Part shown: positions 8,207 to 16,353 of the stretch, piece by piece
How positions within the stretch are numbered: the first letter of the stretch is position 1
Layout: each line of letters begins with the position of its first letter
NCBI GenBank assembly: GCA_903827245.1
Contig: CAIKHO010000090.1
Coordinates: 1 to 64,000 of the forward strand
DNA length: 64,000 bases
Reading direction: 5' to 3'
From: an uncultured Opitutia bacterium
Lineage (GTDB): Bacteria; Verrucomicrobiota; Verrucomicrobiia; Opitutales; Opitutaceae
Program-made: the position numbers and the translations under genes
Notes under the pieces: model-generated
Told to the model about the DNA's origin: nothing
What the model saw: only the letters and a program-made list of their open reading frames with translations
The model's database searches: none

Positions 8207-9834
8207 TGACCACCGCCGCCACGCTGCCTTCCTCCGCCGTTCGCGCGGCGCCCCCGCCCACCTGGTTGGGCCGGGCCAACCTTGTCCTGCTGGCGCTGCT
8301 GGCCGGTGGATTCTCCGCCCTGCTCTGGCCGCAATGGCTGCACAATCCCGACCTTTCGCACGGCCTGTTCATGCCGGTGATTTTCCTGCTTCTGCTGCAT
8401 GAGGCCCGCACCGGGGGTACGCCGCGCTACCTTCCCGGGACCACCTTCACACGCACGGTCCTGGCGGCCGTCCTGACGCTCGGGCTGCTGCTACTCGCCG
8501 TGGGCGGTCTCTATGCCGCCGCCTTGGAATGGTCGCATGCCCTCGTGGGCTTCGTGCTGGCGTGCTCGCTCTCCCTCCTGCTGCTGGCCGCGTTGATCGC
8601 TTTTTCCAGCACTGCCGTCCGCCTCGTCCCCTTCAATTGGAGTTCCCTGCTGGCGGCCGGCCTGTGGATCCTGAGCGCGCCCATCCCGCCCGGGACCTAC
8701 GGGCGCCTCACCCTCGCCCTGCAGCTGCGGGTGTCCGAAAACGTCCTGCATGCGCTGCATCTGCTCGGCATCGCGGCCAGCCGGCATGGCAATATCATCG
8801 AGCTCGCCCGCACCTCCGTCGGCATCGAGGAGGCGTGCAGCGGCGTGCGCAGTCTCATCTCCTGCGTGTTTGCCGGCCTGTTCTTCTCGGGCTGCCTGGT
8901 CCGGCGGCCGTGGGCCCGCGTCCTGATCATCGCGCTCGCCGCGCCGCTCGCGCTCGTGATGAATTTCATCCGTTCCCTGCTGCTGACCCTCCTGGCCAAC
9001 GCCGGCATCGACATCAGCGGGCACTGGCACGACGTGACCGGCTTCGCGGTGCTGGCCTGCACCGCGGTGCTGCTCGGCGGACTGGCCCTGCTCCTCGAAC
9101 GCGGTGAAAAAACCTCCCTGTCAGCCGAGGCCATGCCCGCACCGGCGTCCGGCGCCTCCGCCCGCTTCCAGCCGCTTCTCGCCGGCGGGCTGGCCTGCGC
9201 AACCGTGCTGGTGGGATTTTTCGCGCTGCATGAGGACCTGACCCCGCGTCTGACCCGGCCGTTGCCCGATCTCGAAGCCATCCTCCCCTTGCATCCGGCC
9301 GGCTGGCAGGTCGTCACGTCCGACGACCTCAATCGGTTCAAGGAAGCCCTGCAGACGGACCATTTCGTGCAACGCACGTATGTGCGTGAAGCCGCCGATG
9401 GCGGCGTGCTGCAGATCACCGCCTACATCGCCTACTGGGCGCCGGGGCAGGCCAGCGCGAGCCTGGTGGCCACGCACACTCCCGACGCCTGCTGGCCGGG
9501 TGCCGGCTGGGAGCCCGTGCCGGTTCCGGCGGAGCTCATGCGCACCCGCCTGATCACCGGCAACCGCGAGCTGGCGGAGACGGAGTACCGCCTCTTCAGC
9601 GGCAACGGTTTTCCCCAGCATGTCTGGTTCTGGCATATTTACGACCGCCAGCCCGTCCGGTACCTCAATCCCCTCTCCCCTCGGAACCTCCTGGAAATCG
9701 CCGCGCGCTACGGTTTCCGCCACGCCGGCGACCAGATGTTCGTCCGCCTCTCGAGCAACCACCCGTGGGCGGACATCGCACGCGAACCGCTCATCACCGG
9801 CATCTTCACGCAACTCCAGCCCCTCGGGCTTTGA
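8206..9834 (+). CDS. Exosortase with C-terminal EpsI-like domain
   Basis: The 542-residue protein has an N-terminal multi-helix membrane domain with the exosortase/archaeosortase catalytic set: Cys in EEACSGVRSL (C211), Arg in NFIRSLLL (R256) and His in GHWHDVTGF (H273/H275). Exosortases cut and transfer proteins bearing a C-terminal sorting signal (PEP-CTERM and variants) at the inner membrane, usually linked to exopolysaccharide. Residues from about 335 to the end match the EpsI/DUF3485 domain (GWQVVTSDDLNRF, THTPDACWPGAGW, HVWFWHIYDRQPVRYL), often a separate gene but fused here. The upstream TPR gene overlaps it by one base. No protein with a recognisable CTERM signal is seen in the window. 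Confidence 0.88.
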   Translation: MTTAATLPSSAVRAAPPPTWLGRANLVLLALLAGGFSALLWPQWLHNPDLSHGLFMPVIFLLLLHEARTGGTPRYLPGTTFTRTVLAAVLTLGLLLLAVGGLYAAALEWSHALVGFVLACSLSLLLLAALIAFSSTAVRLVPFNWSSLLAAGLWILSAPIPPGTYGRLTLALQLRVSENVLHALHLLGIAASRHGNIIELARTSVGIEEACSGVRSLISCVFAGLFFSGCLVRRPWARVLIIALAAPLALVMNFIRSLLLTLLANAGIDISGHWHDVTGFAVLACTAVLLGGLALLLERGEKTSLSAEAMPAPASGASARFQPLLAGGLACATVLVGFFALHEDLTPRLTRPLPDLEAILPLHPAGWQVVTSDDLNRFKEALQTDHFVQRTYVREAADGGVLQITAYIAYWAPGQASASLVATHTPDACWPGAGWEPVPVPAELMRTRLITGNRELAETEYRLFSGNGFPQHVWFWHIYDRQPVRYLNPLSPRNLLEIAARYGFRHAGDQMFVRLSSNHPWADIAREPLITGIFTQLQPLGL

Positions 9835-9846
9835 TTCAACACTACC

Positions 9847-9939
9847 ATGCCCCTCCCCGTCACGAAGCTCGAAAGGAAAGTCCTCACCTACCTGGCTGTG
9901 CTCATCGTGCTCGGTCTCATCGGGCTCGCCGTGCTGTGA
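9847..9939 (+). CDS. Membrane microprotein (30 residues) downstream of the exosortase
   Basis: The reading frame ATG 9847 to TGA 9939 lies 12 bases after the exosortase stop. It encodes a short basic head (MPLPVTKLERK) followed by one hydrophobic helix (LTYLAVLIVLGLIGLAVL). It is too short for ordinary gene finders. The compact basic-head-plus-helix layout and the position favour a real small membrane protein, perhaps an exosortase partner. The ribosome-binding site is not convincing, and no family is recognised. Coupled translation from the exosortase would explain the weak start. Confidence 0.45.
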   Translation: MPLPVTKLERKVLTYLAVLIVLGLIGLAVL

Positions 9940-10095
9940 TCCCGGCATGGAAATTGCCTCGCCAAGCCTCGGGGCTGTGCATCCTTTGGCCCCTGTTCCG
10001 CGTATGATCTGCAAATGCTCGTCGTGCCCTCCTTTCTGCCGGGCCCCTTCGCCTACGCGTCCGGGGCCGGGACGGGCCATCCAACGGCCAGACGC

Positions 10096-10692
10096 ATGAC
10101 GGATTCTGCCGCCAGCGAACCACCCGAGGACCGTTCCCGGATCGATGGCGAACTGCTGCGACGCATCGCGCGACGTGACCGAACCGCCTTCGCCGAGCTT
10201 TACGACCGCTTCTCCCGCCCCCTCTACGCCACCGCCCTGCGTATCCTCAATGACGCGCGGGAATCCGAGGACATCGTCCAGGAGGTATTCCTCGCGCTCT
10301 GGGAAAAAGCCGCCGTTTTCGAACAGGAACGGGGCTCGGCCTTTTCCTGGGCCGTCACGCTGACCCGCAACCGCGCCATCGACCGCATCCGCCAGCGGAA
10401 GCGGCGCACCGAGCTGCTCTCCGCCAGCTCGCCGGCTGATCTCGGCTACGCCGATGCCGGCGGCGGCGACGATTCGGCCGAAGCCTTGGTTTTCAAGGAA
10501 AAGGCCGGGGCCGTGCGCGCGGCCGTCGCCGGGCTGCCAGCCGAGCAGCAGCGCGCGCTCCAGCTGGCTTTTTTCAGCGGCCTGACACAACAGGAGATCT
10601 CCGAAAAACTCGGCGAGCCCCTGGGCACCGTCAAAGCCCGCATCCGCCGCGGCCTGCTCCGGCTGCGCGAAACCCTCTCCCGACGGACATGA
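10096..10692 (+). CDS. ECF RNA polymerase sigma factor (SigK/RskA-linked type)
   Basis: The 198-residue protein is an extracytoplasmic-function sigma-70 factor. Region 2 is visible as AFAELYDRFSRPLYATAL, then ARESEDIVQEVFLALWEKA and the -10-recognition stretch TRNRAIDRIRQRKR. Region 4 has the helix-turn-helix LTQQEISEKLGEPLGTVKAR. The ATG at 10096 is chosen; an in-frame start at 10015 would add an unlikely 27-residue leader. The next gene, an RskA-type anti-sigma factor, overlaps its stop by four bases (ATGA), so both are made together. The factor would direct transcription of an envelope-response regulon once released. Target promoters cannot be told from this sequence. Confidence 0.92.
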   Translation: MTDSAASEPPEDRSRIDGELLRRIARRDRTAFAELYDRFSRPLYATALRILNDARESEDIVQEVFLALWEKAAVFEQERGSAFSWAVTLTRNRAIDRIRQRKRRTELLSASSPADLGYADAGGGDDSAEALVFKEKAGAVRAAVAGLPAEQQRALQLAFFSGLTQQEISEKLGEPLGTVKARIRRGLLRLRETLSRRT

Positions 10693-11597
10693 TCGACGAA
10701 CGCACCGAGGAATTTGCCGCGCTGCACGCCTTCGATCTGCTCGAAGGTGCGGAAAAGGTCGCGTTCGAGGCCCGGCTCGCCGGGGATCCGAAGCTCCAGG
10801 CGCTCGTTCGCGAATTGCGCGAATCGGCCAGTGCCCTCGCCTTCAGCGCGCCCGTCGCCGCGCCCGGTTCCGGGCTCAAGGCCCGCCTGCTCGAACAGAT
10901 CAGCGGGTCGTCCCAGGCCGGCTCCGGCGCAAAGTTACTGCCCTTTCGCCTCCCCACCCTGATTCCATGGGCCGTGGCCGCCAGCCTTGCCGTGCTGGCT
11001 GCCTGGCTCGGCCAGAACCTGCTGGCTACCCGGGCCGACGCCGATGCGCTCCGCCTCGAATCGCGCCTGGCCCAGCTCGCGCAGCGTGACGCCGAGAACC
11101 GGCTGGCCGCCGAGCGGATCATCCTGGGACAGGAGGTCAGGAATTCCGGGCAGCAACTGGCCGACGCACGCCAGCAGCTCGCCGACACCGCGAACCAGAT
11201 CGTCGCCGTCAACCAGCATGCGGCGGAGATCGCCCAGCAGCTCAAGACCCAGGCGGATCTGGCCCAGTTCAAAATCGCGACCCTCAGCTCCATGCTCGGC
11301 AACTCGCCGCAAGCACTGGCCGTGGCGGTTTGGAATCCCGCCCGGCAGGAAGGCCTCCTCACGGTCGAAAAACTCCCGGCCCTCGCGAAGGACCAGGATT
11401 ACCAGCTCTGGGTGGTCGACCCGAAGTACAAGGATCCGGTCAATGGCGGCGTATTCTCTGTCGATCCCGACGGCGTGGCCCGGGTGCAGTTCAAGCCGGA
11501 CCAGCCAATCACGTCCGTCGTGAAATTCGCCGTCACCCGCGAACGCAAGGGCGGCGTCGCCAAGGCCGAGGGCCCGTTTGTGCTGCTGAGCCAGTGA
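10689..11597 (+). CDS. Membrane anti-sigma factor, RskA-like
   Basis: The 302-residue protein has an N-terminal cytoplasmic zinc-free anti-sigma helix region (EFAALHAFDLLEGAEKVAFE). One membrane segment follows at about 90-108, then a periplasmic coiled coil (about 115-195) and a C-terminal RskA domain (VAVWNPARQEGLLTVEKLP, YQLWVVDPKYKDP, FAVTRERKGG). It would hold the upstream ECF sigma factor at the membrane and release it after a periplasmic signal, possibly through regulated proteolysis. Its start overlaps the sigma stop (ATGA). The long coiled coil between membrane and RskA domain is larger than in the standard mycobacterial protein. Confidence 0.88.
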   Translation: MIDERTEEFAALHAFDLLEGAEKVAFEARLAGDPKLQALVRELRESASALAFSAPVAAPGSGLKARLLEQISGSSQAGSGAKLLPFRLPTLIPWAVAASLAVLAAWLGQNLLATRADADALRLESRLAQLAQRDAENRLAAERIILGQEVRNSGQQLADARQQLADTANQIVAVNQHAAEIAQQLKTQADLAQFKIATLSSMLGNSPQALAVAVWNPARQEGLLTVEKLPALAKDQDYQLWVVDPKYKDPVNGGVFSVDPDGVARVQFKPDQPITSVVKFAVTRERKGGVAKAEGPFVLLSQ

Positions 11598-11809
11598 CGG
11601 GATGCGTGGGTCATGCGCACCTTCTCAAGGTGGTGAAATCATGATTTTAACGCCGTCCCGGAAGTAGCAGCCGGGGCCACGAGGCTGGGTTTGGGCCGCG
11701 CACGCCCCGCATCCCCGTTGCGTCAGCCGCCACGCCCCGTCATTCGATCGTCAGGGCACCCGCACTCGACACTTGCCACCCGCCATTCCGCCAAGAAACC
11801 TTGGAGGGT

Positions 11810-12997
11810 ATGGTCATAAAACCCAAGGTTCGCGGATTCGTCTGCGTAACCGCCCATCCTGTCGGCTGCGCCGCCCATGTTCAGGAGCAGATCGACTACG
11901 TCAAACGCAAGGGCCCGATCAAGGAAGGCCCGAAGTCCGTCCTGGTGATCGGCGCCTCGACCGGCTACGGCCTGGCCTCCCGGATCACGGCGGCCTTTGG
12001 CAGCGGCGCCAAGACCCTGGGCATCTTCTTTGAGCGCCCTTCCGAGGAAGGCCGGCCGGCCACACCCGGCTGGTACAATTCGATCGCGTTCACCGATGCG
12101 GCCCGCGCGGCCGGCCTTTATGCCGCCAACCTGAACGGTGATGCCTTTTCCGACGATCTGAAGCAGCAGGCGCTGGCCATCATCAAGCGCGACATGGGCC
12201 CGATTGACCTGGTGGTGTATTCGCTCGCCTCCCCCCGCCGCACCCACCCGAAAACCGGCGTCGTGCATAAATCGGTGCTCAAGCCCGTCGGCGCGCCCTA
12301 CACGAACCAGACGGTCGATACCGACAAAGGCATTGTCAGCACGATCACCATTGAACCCGCCAGCGAGGCGGAGATTGCCGATACGACCGCGGTGATGGGC
12401 GGTGAAGATTGGGAGTTTTGGATCAATGCCTTGGCCGACGCCAACCTGCTCGCCCCCGGTGCCACCTCCGTGGCTTACTCCTACATCGGACCCGAGGTGA
12501 CCTGGGCGATCTACAAGAACGGCACCATCGGCCTCGCCAAGAACGACCTTGAGCGCTCCGCCAAAAAAATTGATGCCCAGCTCAAGGCCCACGGCTACGG
12601 CCGTGCCTTCATCTCGGTGAACAAGGCCCTCGTCACCCAGGCGAGTTCGGCGATTCCCGTGGTACCGCTGTACATCTCGATCCTCTACAAGATCATGAAG
12701 GCGAATGGCACGCACGAGGGCTGCATCGAGCAGATCCAGCGGCTCTTCGCTCGACAAATGTACAACGGGTCGGCGCTTAACTTTGACGCCGGCGGCCGGG
12801 TGCGCATCGACGACCTGGAGATGAAGCCCGACGTCCAAGCCGAGGTCGCGCGCCTCTGGCCCCAGGTCACGACCGAAACCCTGGCAACGCTCACCGACAT
12901 CGCGGGCTATCGCACCGAATTCATGAGGCTCTTTGGCTTCGGCCTCCCCGGCATCGACTACGAGGCCGAGGTTGAGCCGCATATCCCGTTGTCGTGA
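11810..12997 (+). CDS. fabV: Enoyl-ACP/trans-2-enoyl-CoA reductase FabV
   Basis: The 395-residue protein matches FabV, the NADH-dependent enoyl reductase of type II fatty acid synthesis (or trans-2-enoyl-CoA reductase). It starts MVIKPKVRGFVCVTAHPVGC. It has the nucleotide-binding VLVIGASTGYGLASRI, a central VYSLASPRR block, and the SDR-like active-site region SVAYSYIGPEVTWAIYKNGTIG with the widely spaced Tyr/Lys of this family. The ATG at 11810 matches the family N-terminus and is preceded by a short-spaced GGAGGG. FabV enzymes are commonly insensitive to triclosan. The gene stands alone, with about 210 bases of upstream spacer that show only a small hairpin (11618-11632). Confidence 0.95.
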   Translation: MVIKPKVRGFVCVTAHPVGCAAHVQEQIDYVKRKGPIKEGPKSVLVIGASTGYGLASRITAAFGSGAKTLGIFFERPSEEGRPATPGWYNSIAFTDAARAAGLYAANLNGDAFSDDLKQQALAIIKRDMGPIDLVVYSLASPRRTHPKTGVVHKSVLKPVGAPYTNQTVDTDKGIVSTITIEPASEAEIADTTAVMGGEDWEFWINALADANLLAPGATSVAYSYIGPEVTWAIYKNGTIGLAKNDLERSAKKIDAQLKAHGYGRAFISVNKALVTQASSAIPVVPLYISILYKIMKANGTHEGCIEQIQRLFARQMYNGSALNFDAGGRVRIDDLEMKPDVQAEVARLWPQVTTETLATLTDIAGYRTEFMRLFGFGLPGIDYEAEVEPHIPLS

Positions 12998-13121
12998 TTA
13001 GCCGGGCTAAAGTCACATTGGCTGCGCAAAGACCACGCCCTTCGTTAACGTCCGGGTTAGGAATCGAGAGCCGAGACAAATCGGCGGGCATCCCTCAATG
13101 TCCGCCCGATGACAGTCAGCC

Positions 13122-14393
13122 GTGACACCGTCAGATTCAAAACGACTGACTGGCCTGAGCCTTCTCTTTGGAGGCTATATTTGCCTCACGGTAATGCTAA
13201 ACGTGCTGGTGCCTCATGCTGAGGTTTCTCAAAAGGCATGGACCTACCGGCAAACTGTGCCGACCCTGTCACCAATGGGCGTCGATCTCAGGATCTTTGT
13301 CGAGGCCTCCTATGCCATGTACATGGGGGACAATCCGCTCCATTCGAATTATAACTCCCCGCCGCTGGCCGCCTGGGTATTTTTCCCATTCAACCTCATG
13401 AGCTATGAGATGGCCTATGAGGTGCAGTTCACCGTCATAACGGTCGCCAATTTTGCCGCACTCGTTCTGCTGTTTTTTCTTCTGCGATCCGCCTATCTTG
13501 CCACTGCCGCACCGGATCCGGTTCCGGTGTGCATCCTTGGGCTTGCTTTCCTCGCCGCATGCTTCAGCCAGTTCAGCGGCTATCCCTTCGAATTCTCGCT
13601 GGAGCGGGGTAACTATGACAGCCTCGCGCTGCTGGCAATTTGCAGTGGTGCATGGCTGGTACGCTATCGACCCACCGCCTGCTGGCTCCAAGTCCTCCTT
13701 TTCAGTTTTGCCGCCCATCTGAAGATCTATCCCGCGATACTTCTATTTATCCCCCTGTGGCAGCATGGGCTCCGCGCACTGCTGCCGCTGACGTTGATCA
13801 ACGCATCGATGTTATTCTGTTTCGGCTTTGACCGAGGCATGGAATTTCTCGTCGGCCTCTACCATTATTCGCTGCATCCCTACATTTGGGCCGGCAACCA
13901 TTCCGCTGCGGCGTTTGCAACTCTCGTTCTTGAACCACGATTGGCTTCATTGCTGCCAGCCAAGGCCGTTCATGTGGTGGCCATCACCCTTCTCCTCATG
14001 CTGCCACTTGCACTGTGGATCTACGGCACAATGAAATTGCTCCGGCATGGCTTTTCCGGGAAGAACACCATCCTGGCCATCAGTCTCGCAACTCCGCTCA
14101 TGTGTATCCTCACGTCGGTGAGCAACGACTATAAGTTGGTCATTCTCATCCTGCCCGCCTGTCTGTGCCTCGTCCATTATGGGCTGGGCTATGTGCACAA
14201 CGGTAAATTGGCGGATTTGCTCGGTGTGACCGCCACTCTTCTATGCCTCCTGCTTGCGGCCAGATCCGTCTTACTGCCGCCGCTGCTATGGATCACAAAC
14301 AAGTATCCTGTGGTATTGCTGCTCGAAATATTGACCTGCATCGCGGCACTCCATGAAACCCGCCATGCCGGGCCAAGCCGTTATTCATCGTAG
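13122..14393 (+). CDS. GT87/DUF2029-like integral membrane protein
   Basis: The 423-residue protein is strongly hydrophobic with about 10 membrane segments. It resembles the DUF2029/GT87 polyprenol-sugar mannosyltransferases: an early acidic loop with GVDLRIFVEASYAMYMGDNP, then NYNSPPLAAWVFFPF, and a LERGNYDSLALLA block. Such enzymes move a sugar from a lipid carrier on the periplasmic side. The start is a GTG at 13122; a near-perfect hairpin (13083-13091 with 13098-13106) lies just upstream. The gene is visibly lower in G+C and uses rarer codons (TTA, CTA, ATA) than its neighbours, a hint of horizontal transfer. Its end overlaps the convergent SDR gene by 13 bases. Confidence 0.65.
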   Translation: MTPSDSKRLTGLSLLFGGYICLTVMLNVLVPHAEVSQKAWTYRQTVPTLSPMGVDLRIFVEASYAMYMGDNPLHSNYNSPPLAAWVFFPFNLMSYEMAYEVQFTVITVANFAALVLLFFLLRSAYLATAAPDPVPVCILGLAFLAACFSQFSGYPFEFSLERGNYDSLALLAICSGAWLVRYRPTACWLQVLLFSFAAHLKIYPAILLFIPLWQHGLRALLPLTLINASMLFCFGFDRGMEFLVGLYHYSLHPYIWAGNHSAAAFATLVLEPRLASLLPAKAVHVVAITLLLMLPLALWIYGTMKLLRHGFSGKNTILAISLATPLMCILTSVSNDYKLVILILPACLCLVHYGLGYVHNGKLADLLGVTATLLCLLLAARSVLLPPLLWITNKYPVVLLLEILTCIAALHETRHAGPSRYSS

Positions 14394-15067
14394 CCGGTCA
14401 CGTTAAGCGACTGGCCGTTGTGCTTGGGTCCGAGTTTCAAGATATAGGGCGCGGCAATTTTCGCCCAGGCCTCGGCCTTCGGGTAGCTGGCCGCACCGAC
14501 GGACCAGGCGAGACGGAGCATATCGGTATCGATCACTCCCGGGTTGAGCGGAATCGCCGCCATCCCGGCCGGAAGTTCCTCGGCCAGCGCCTTGGTCAGG
14601 CCTTCGATCGCCCATTTGGAGGCGCAGTAGGGCGCGACGTCAGGTGACACACTGCGGCCCCAGCCCGAACTGAGGTTGACGATCACGCCTTTTTTCTTCG
14701 CCACCATCGCGGGCACAAAATGCCGGATTACATTCGCAACGCCGCGGATGTTCACGTCCACCAGCTTGGTGAACTCGCGGTCATCCTGCTCCCAGAGCGG
14801 CGAGGGTCGGTTCATCAGGGCGGCGTTGTTGATCAGGAGATCCGGCGGACTCTCGTTCTCCAGGACCTTGGCCGCCCACAGCGCGACCTTGCTGTGGACG
14901 GCCACGTCCACGATCGAGAAGTGGTGGGGCTCGCTGTGGGTCGTCCGTAAATCAAAGATGGCCTCACCGCCCCGGCCGCAGCCGATGACGGTGTGTCCGG
15001 CCTGGATGAATTCCGCGACCAGCGCACGGCCCAACCCGCGGGTAACTCCGGTGATGACGATTTTCAT
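14381..15067 (-). CDS. SDR-family oxidoreductase
   Basis: The 228-residue protein is a classical short-chain dehydrogenase/reductase with all key motifs. These are the nucleotide-binding TGVTRGLG (GxxxGxG), LLINNAALMN (NNAA), the active-site Ser region NLSSGWGR, and YCASK (YxxxK) followed by NPGVIDTDM. It would reduce or oxidise a small carbonyl or alcohol using NAD(P)H, substrate unknown. The ATG at 15067 is chosen over a TTG at 15073. Downstream it converges on the GT87-like gene. Upstream a large inverted repeat (15086-15189) separates it from exbD. Confidence 0.88.
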   Translation of the reverse strand: MKIVITGVTRGLGRALVAEFIQAGHTVIGCGRGGEAIFDLRTTHSEPHHFSIVDVAVHSKVALWAAKVLENESPPDLLINNAALMNRPSPLWEQDDREFTKLVDVNIRGVANVIRHFVPAMVAKKKGVIVNLSSGWGRSVSPDVAPYCASKWAIEGLTKALAEELPAGMAAIPLNPGVIDTDMLRLAWSVGAASYPKAEAWAKIAAPYILKLGPKHNGQSLNVTGYDE

Positions 15068-15085
15068 AGGCAATTGGGATTTACA

Positions 15086-15189
15086 GAAGGTTTCACGCGG
15101 AGGCGCGGAGGACGCAAAGGATTATCGTGACCGGCAAGATTATTCCTGGATCGTACTCTGCGCTCTCCGCGCCTCCGCGTGAAACCTTC
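15086..15189. repeat. Inverted-repeat element with perfect 25-bp arms
   Basis: The left arm at 15086-15110 (core TTTCACGCGGAGGCGC) is the exact reverse complement of 15165-15189, separated by 54 bases. The arms continue imperfectly into the loop. The left flank (ACAGAAGG at 15084-15091) matches the start of the element at 61688-61765. It lies between the SDR gene and exbD and could form a strong hairpin in either transcript. Confidence 0.85.
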
Positions 15190-15239
15190 CGGAAATGCAT
15201 TGCGCGTCCTGTCGCCTGTCTCCCGCCCACTGCCCCTGA

Positions 15240-15638
15240 TCAGCGGCTCTGCAGGCTGAACTTGTTCAGGCCCGTCTTGCGGCAGGCATCCATGACAAAG
15301 GCCAGTTTCTTGAGCTGCGTCGTCTCGTCGGCCTTGATCAACACGGGGATGTCCTTGTCGATATTGTGCACCTGCTGAAGGAGGGCGATCAGCTGGTCCT
15401 CCGATGCCACCTTGCCGTTGAAGGAGATGGTGCCGTCCTTGTCGATCGAGATGGTGACGGTGCCCTTGAACTCGTTTTTACCTGCGGTCTCCACCTTTGG
15501 CAGCGTGATGTTCAGGGTCGCGGCCGACTTGAACTGCATCGTGACGAAGGCGAAAAAGATCAGCATCACGAGCACATCGATCAAAGGCACGAGGTTGAGC
15601 TCGGGCCGCTTGCGGCGCCTGAGGCGAAGCTCGCTCAT
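15240..15638 (-). CDS. exbD: ExbD/TolR-family biopolymer transport protein
   Basis: The 132-residue protein is an ExbD/TolR family member: a short basic cytoplasmic head, one membrane helix with the essential Asp (LNLVPLIDVLVMLIFFAFV), and a periplasmic domain ending in LKKLAFVMDACRKTGLNKF. With ExbB it forms the proton-driven motor that energises TonB or Tol systems. It overlaps exbB by four bases (ATGA), so the pair is co-translated. No tonB, tolA or TonB-dependent receptor is nearby, so whether it serves TonB or Tol is undecided. Confidence 0.9.
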   Translation of the reverse strand: MSELRLRRRKRPELNLVPLIDVLVMLIFFAFVTMQFKSAATLNITLPKVETAGKNEFKGTVTISIDKDGTISFNGKVASEDQLIALLQQVHNIDKDIPVLIKADETTQLKKLAFVMDACRKTGLNKFSLQSR

Positions 15639-16207
15639 GACCGGCCGCGCTGGAGGATGCGCTCGAGCAGCACGTCGAGCTGCGCGGCATAGTTCTCGAT
15701 CTTGCGCTGCAGATAGCCGCTGCCCACGAGCGAAGGGATCGCAATGGTCAGGCCGATGACCGTGGCCGAAAGAGCCAGCGCCACGCCCGAGGTGAACTGG
15801 ACGGGATCCGGCAGGCCTGTGTCGGGTGAAATCTGGGAAAACACCCGCAGCAGTCCGGTCACGGTGCCGGTGAGCCCGATAAGCGGCGCGGCGGCGTAGA
15901 TCACGTCAAGGTACGGTATGCCCCGCTCCATCCGGTTGATTTCAAGGCGGGCAAACGCCTTGATCGCACCGGCGTCATTCTTGTGCTGCTCGGCAAATTC
16001 GACGATGCGCGCCAGCACGGTGTGCTTGCCACCCACTAGAGGCCGGCCGGCTACGACCGCATCGACGAGGTCCTGCGGCATGACCGCGACCCGGCGCAAA
16101 GCGAACGCACGTTCGAATATGATGAAGACGGCGGCGGCGGAGCAGATCGCCAGCGGATAGATCAGCAGGCCGGCGCCTTTGAAAACCTCGATTACAGCGA
16201 AGGGCAT
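15635..16207 (-). CDS. exbB: MotA/TolQ/ExbB proton channel protein
   Basis: The 190-residue protein has three membrane segments as in ExbB/TolQ: an N-terminal helix (AGLLIYPLAICSAAAVFIIF), a large cytoplasmic loop, and two C-terminal helices with the conserved stretch YAAAPLIGLTGTVTGLLRVF and SGVALALSATVIGLTIAIP. It is the channel part of the ExbB-ExbD motor in the inner membrane. exbD follows with a four-base overlap. The 146-base spacer between leuD and this start contains two ATGCAT palindromes (16279-16284, 16293-16298) that could mark a promoter or operator. Confidence 0.92.
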   Translation of the reverse strand: MPFAVIEVFKGAGLLIYPLAICSAAAVFIIFERAFALRRVAVMPQDLVDAVVAGRPLVGGKHTVLARIVEFAEQHKNDAGAIKAFARLEINRMERGIPYLDVIYAAAPLIGLTGTVTGLLRVFSQISPDTGLPDPVQFTSGVALALSATVIGLTIAIPSLVGSGYLQRKIENYAAQLDVLLERILQRGRS

Positions 16208-16353
16208 AAGTTGAAGATGTGTCGGGATATGACGCCTTTGTGAAGCAAAGGTTCATTTAAAAGTAAGCCGGAAGAAAGATGCATCAGGAATCATGCATGG
16301 CGAGCTTATGCCCGGCCCCTTCATCCGTTTACATCCGCCTCGAGCCCTTCAAG

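Noticed and set aside
9121-10590. Long minus-strand frame across the exosortase end and the sigma factor gene
   Set aside because: It spans two real plus-strand genes and their spacer and has the typical composition of an antisense shadow.
15086-15189. CRISPR or tandem repeat array
   Set aside because: There is only one inverted pair, without direct repeats or spacers; the same holds for the other repeat elements.
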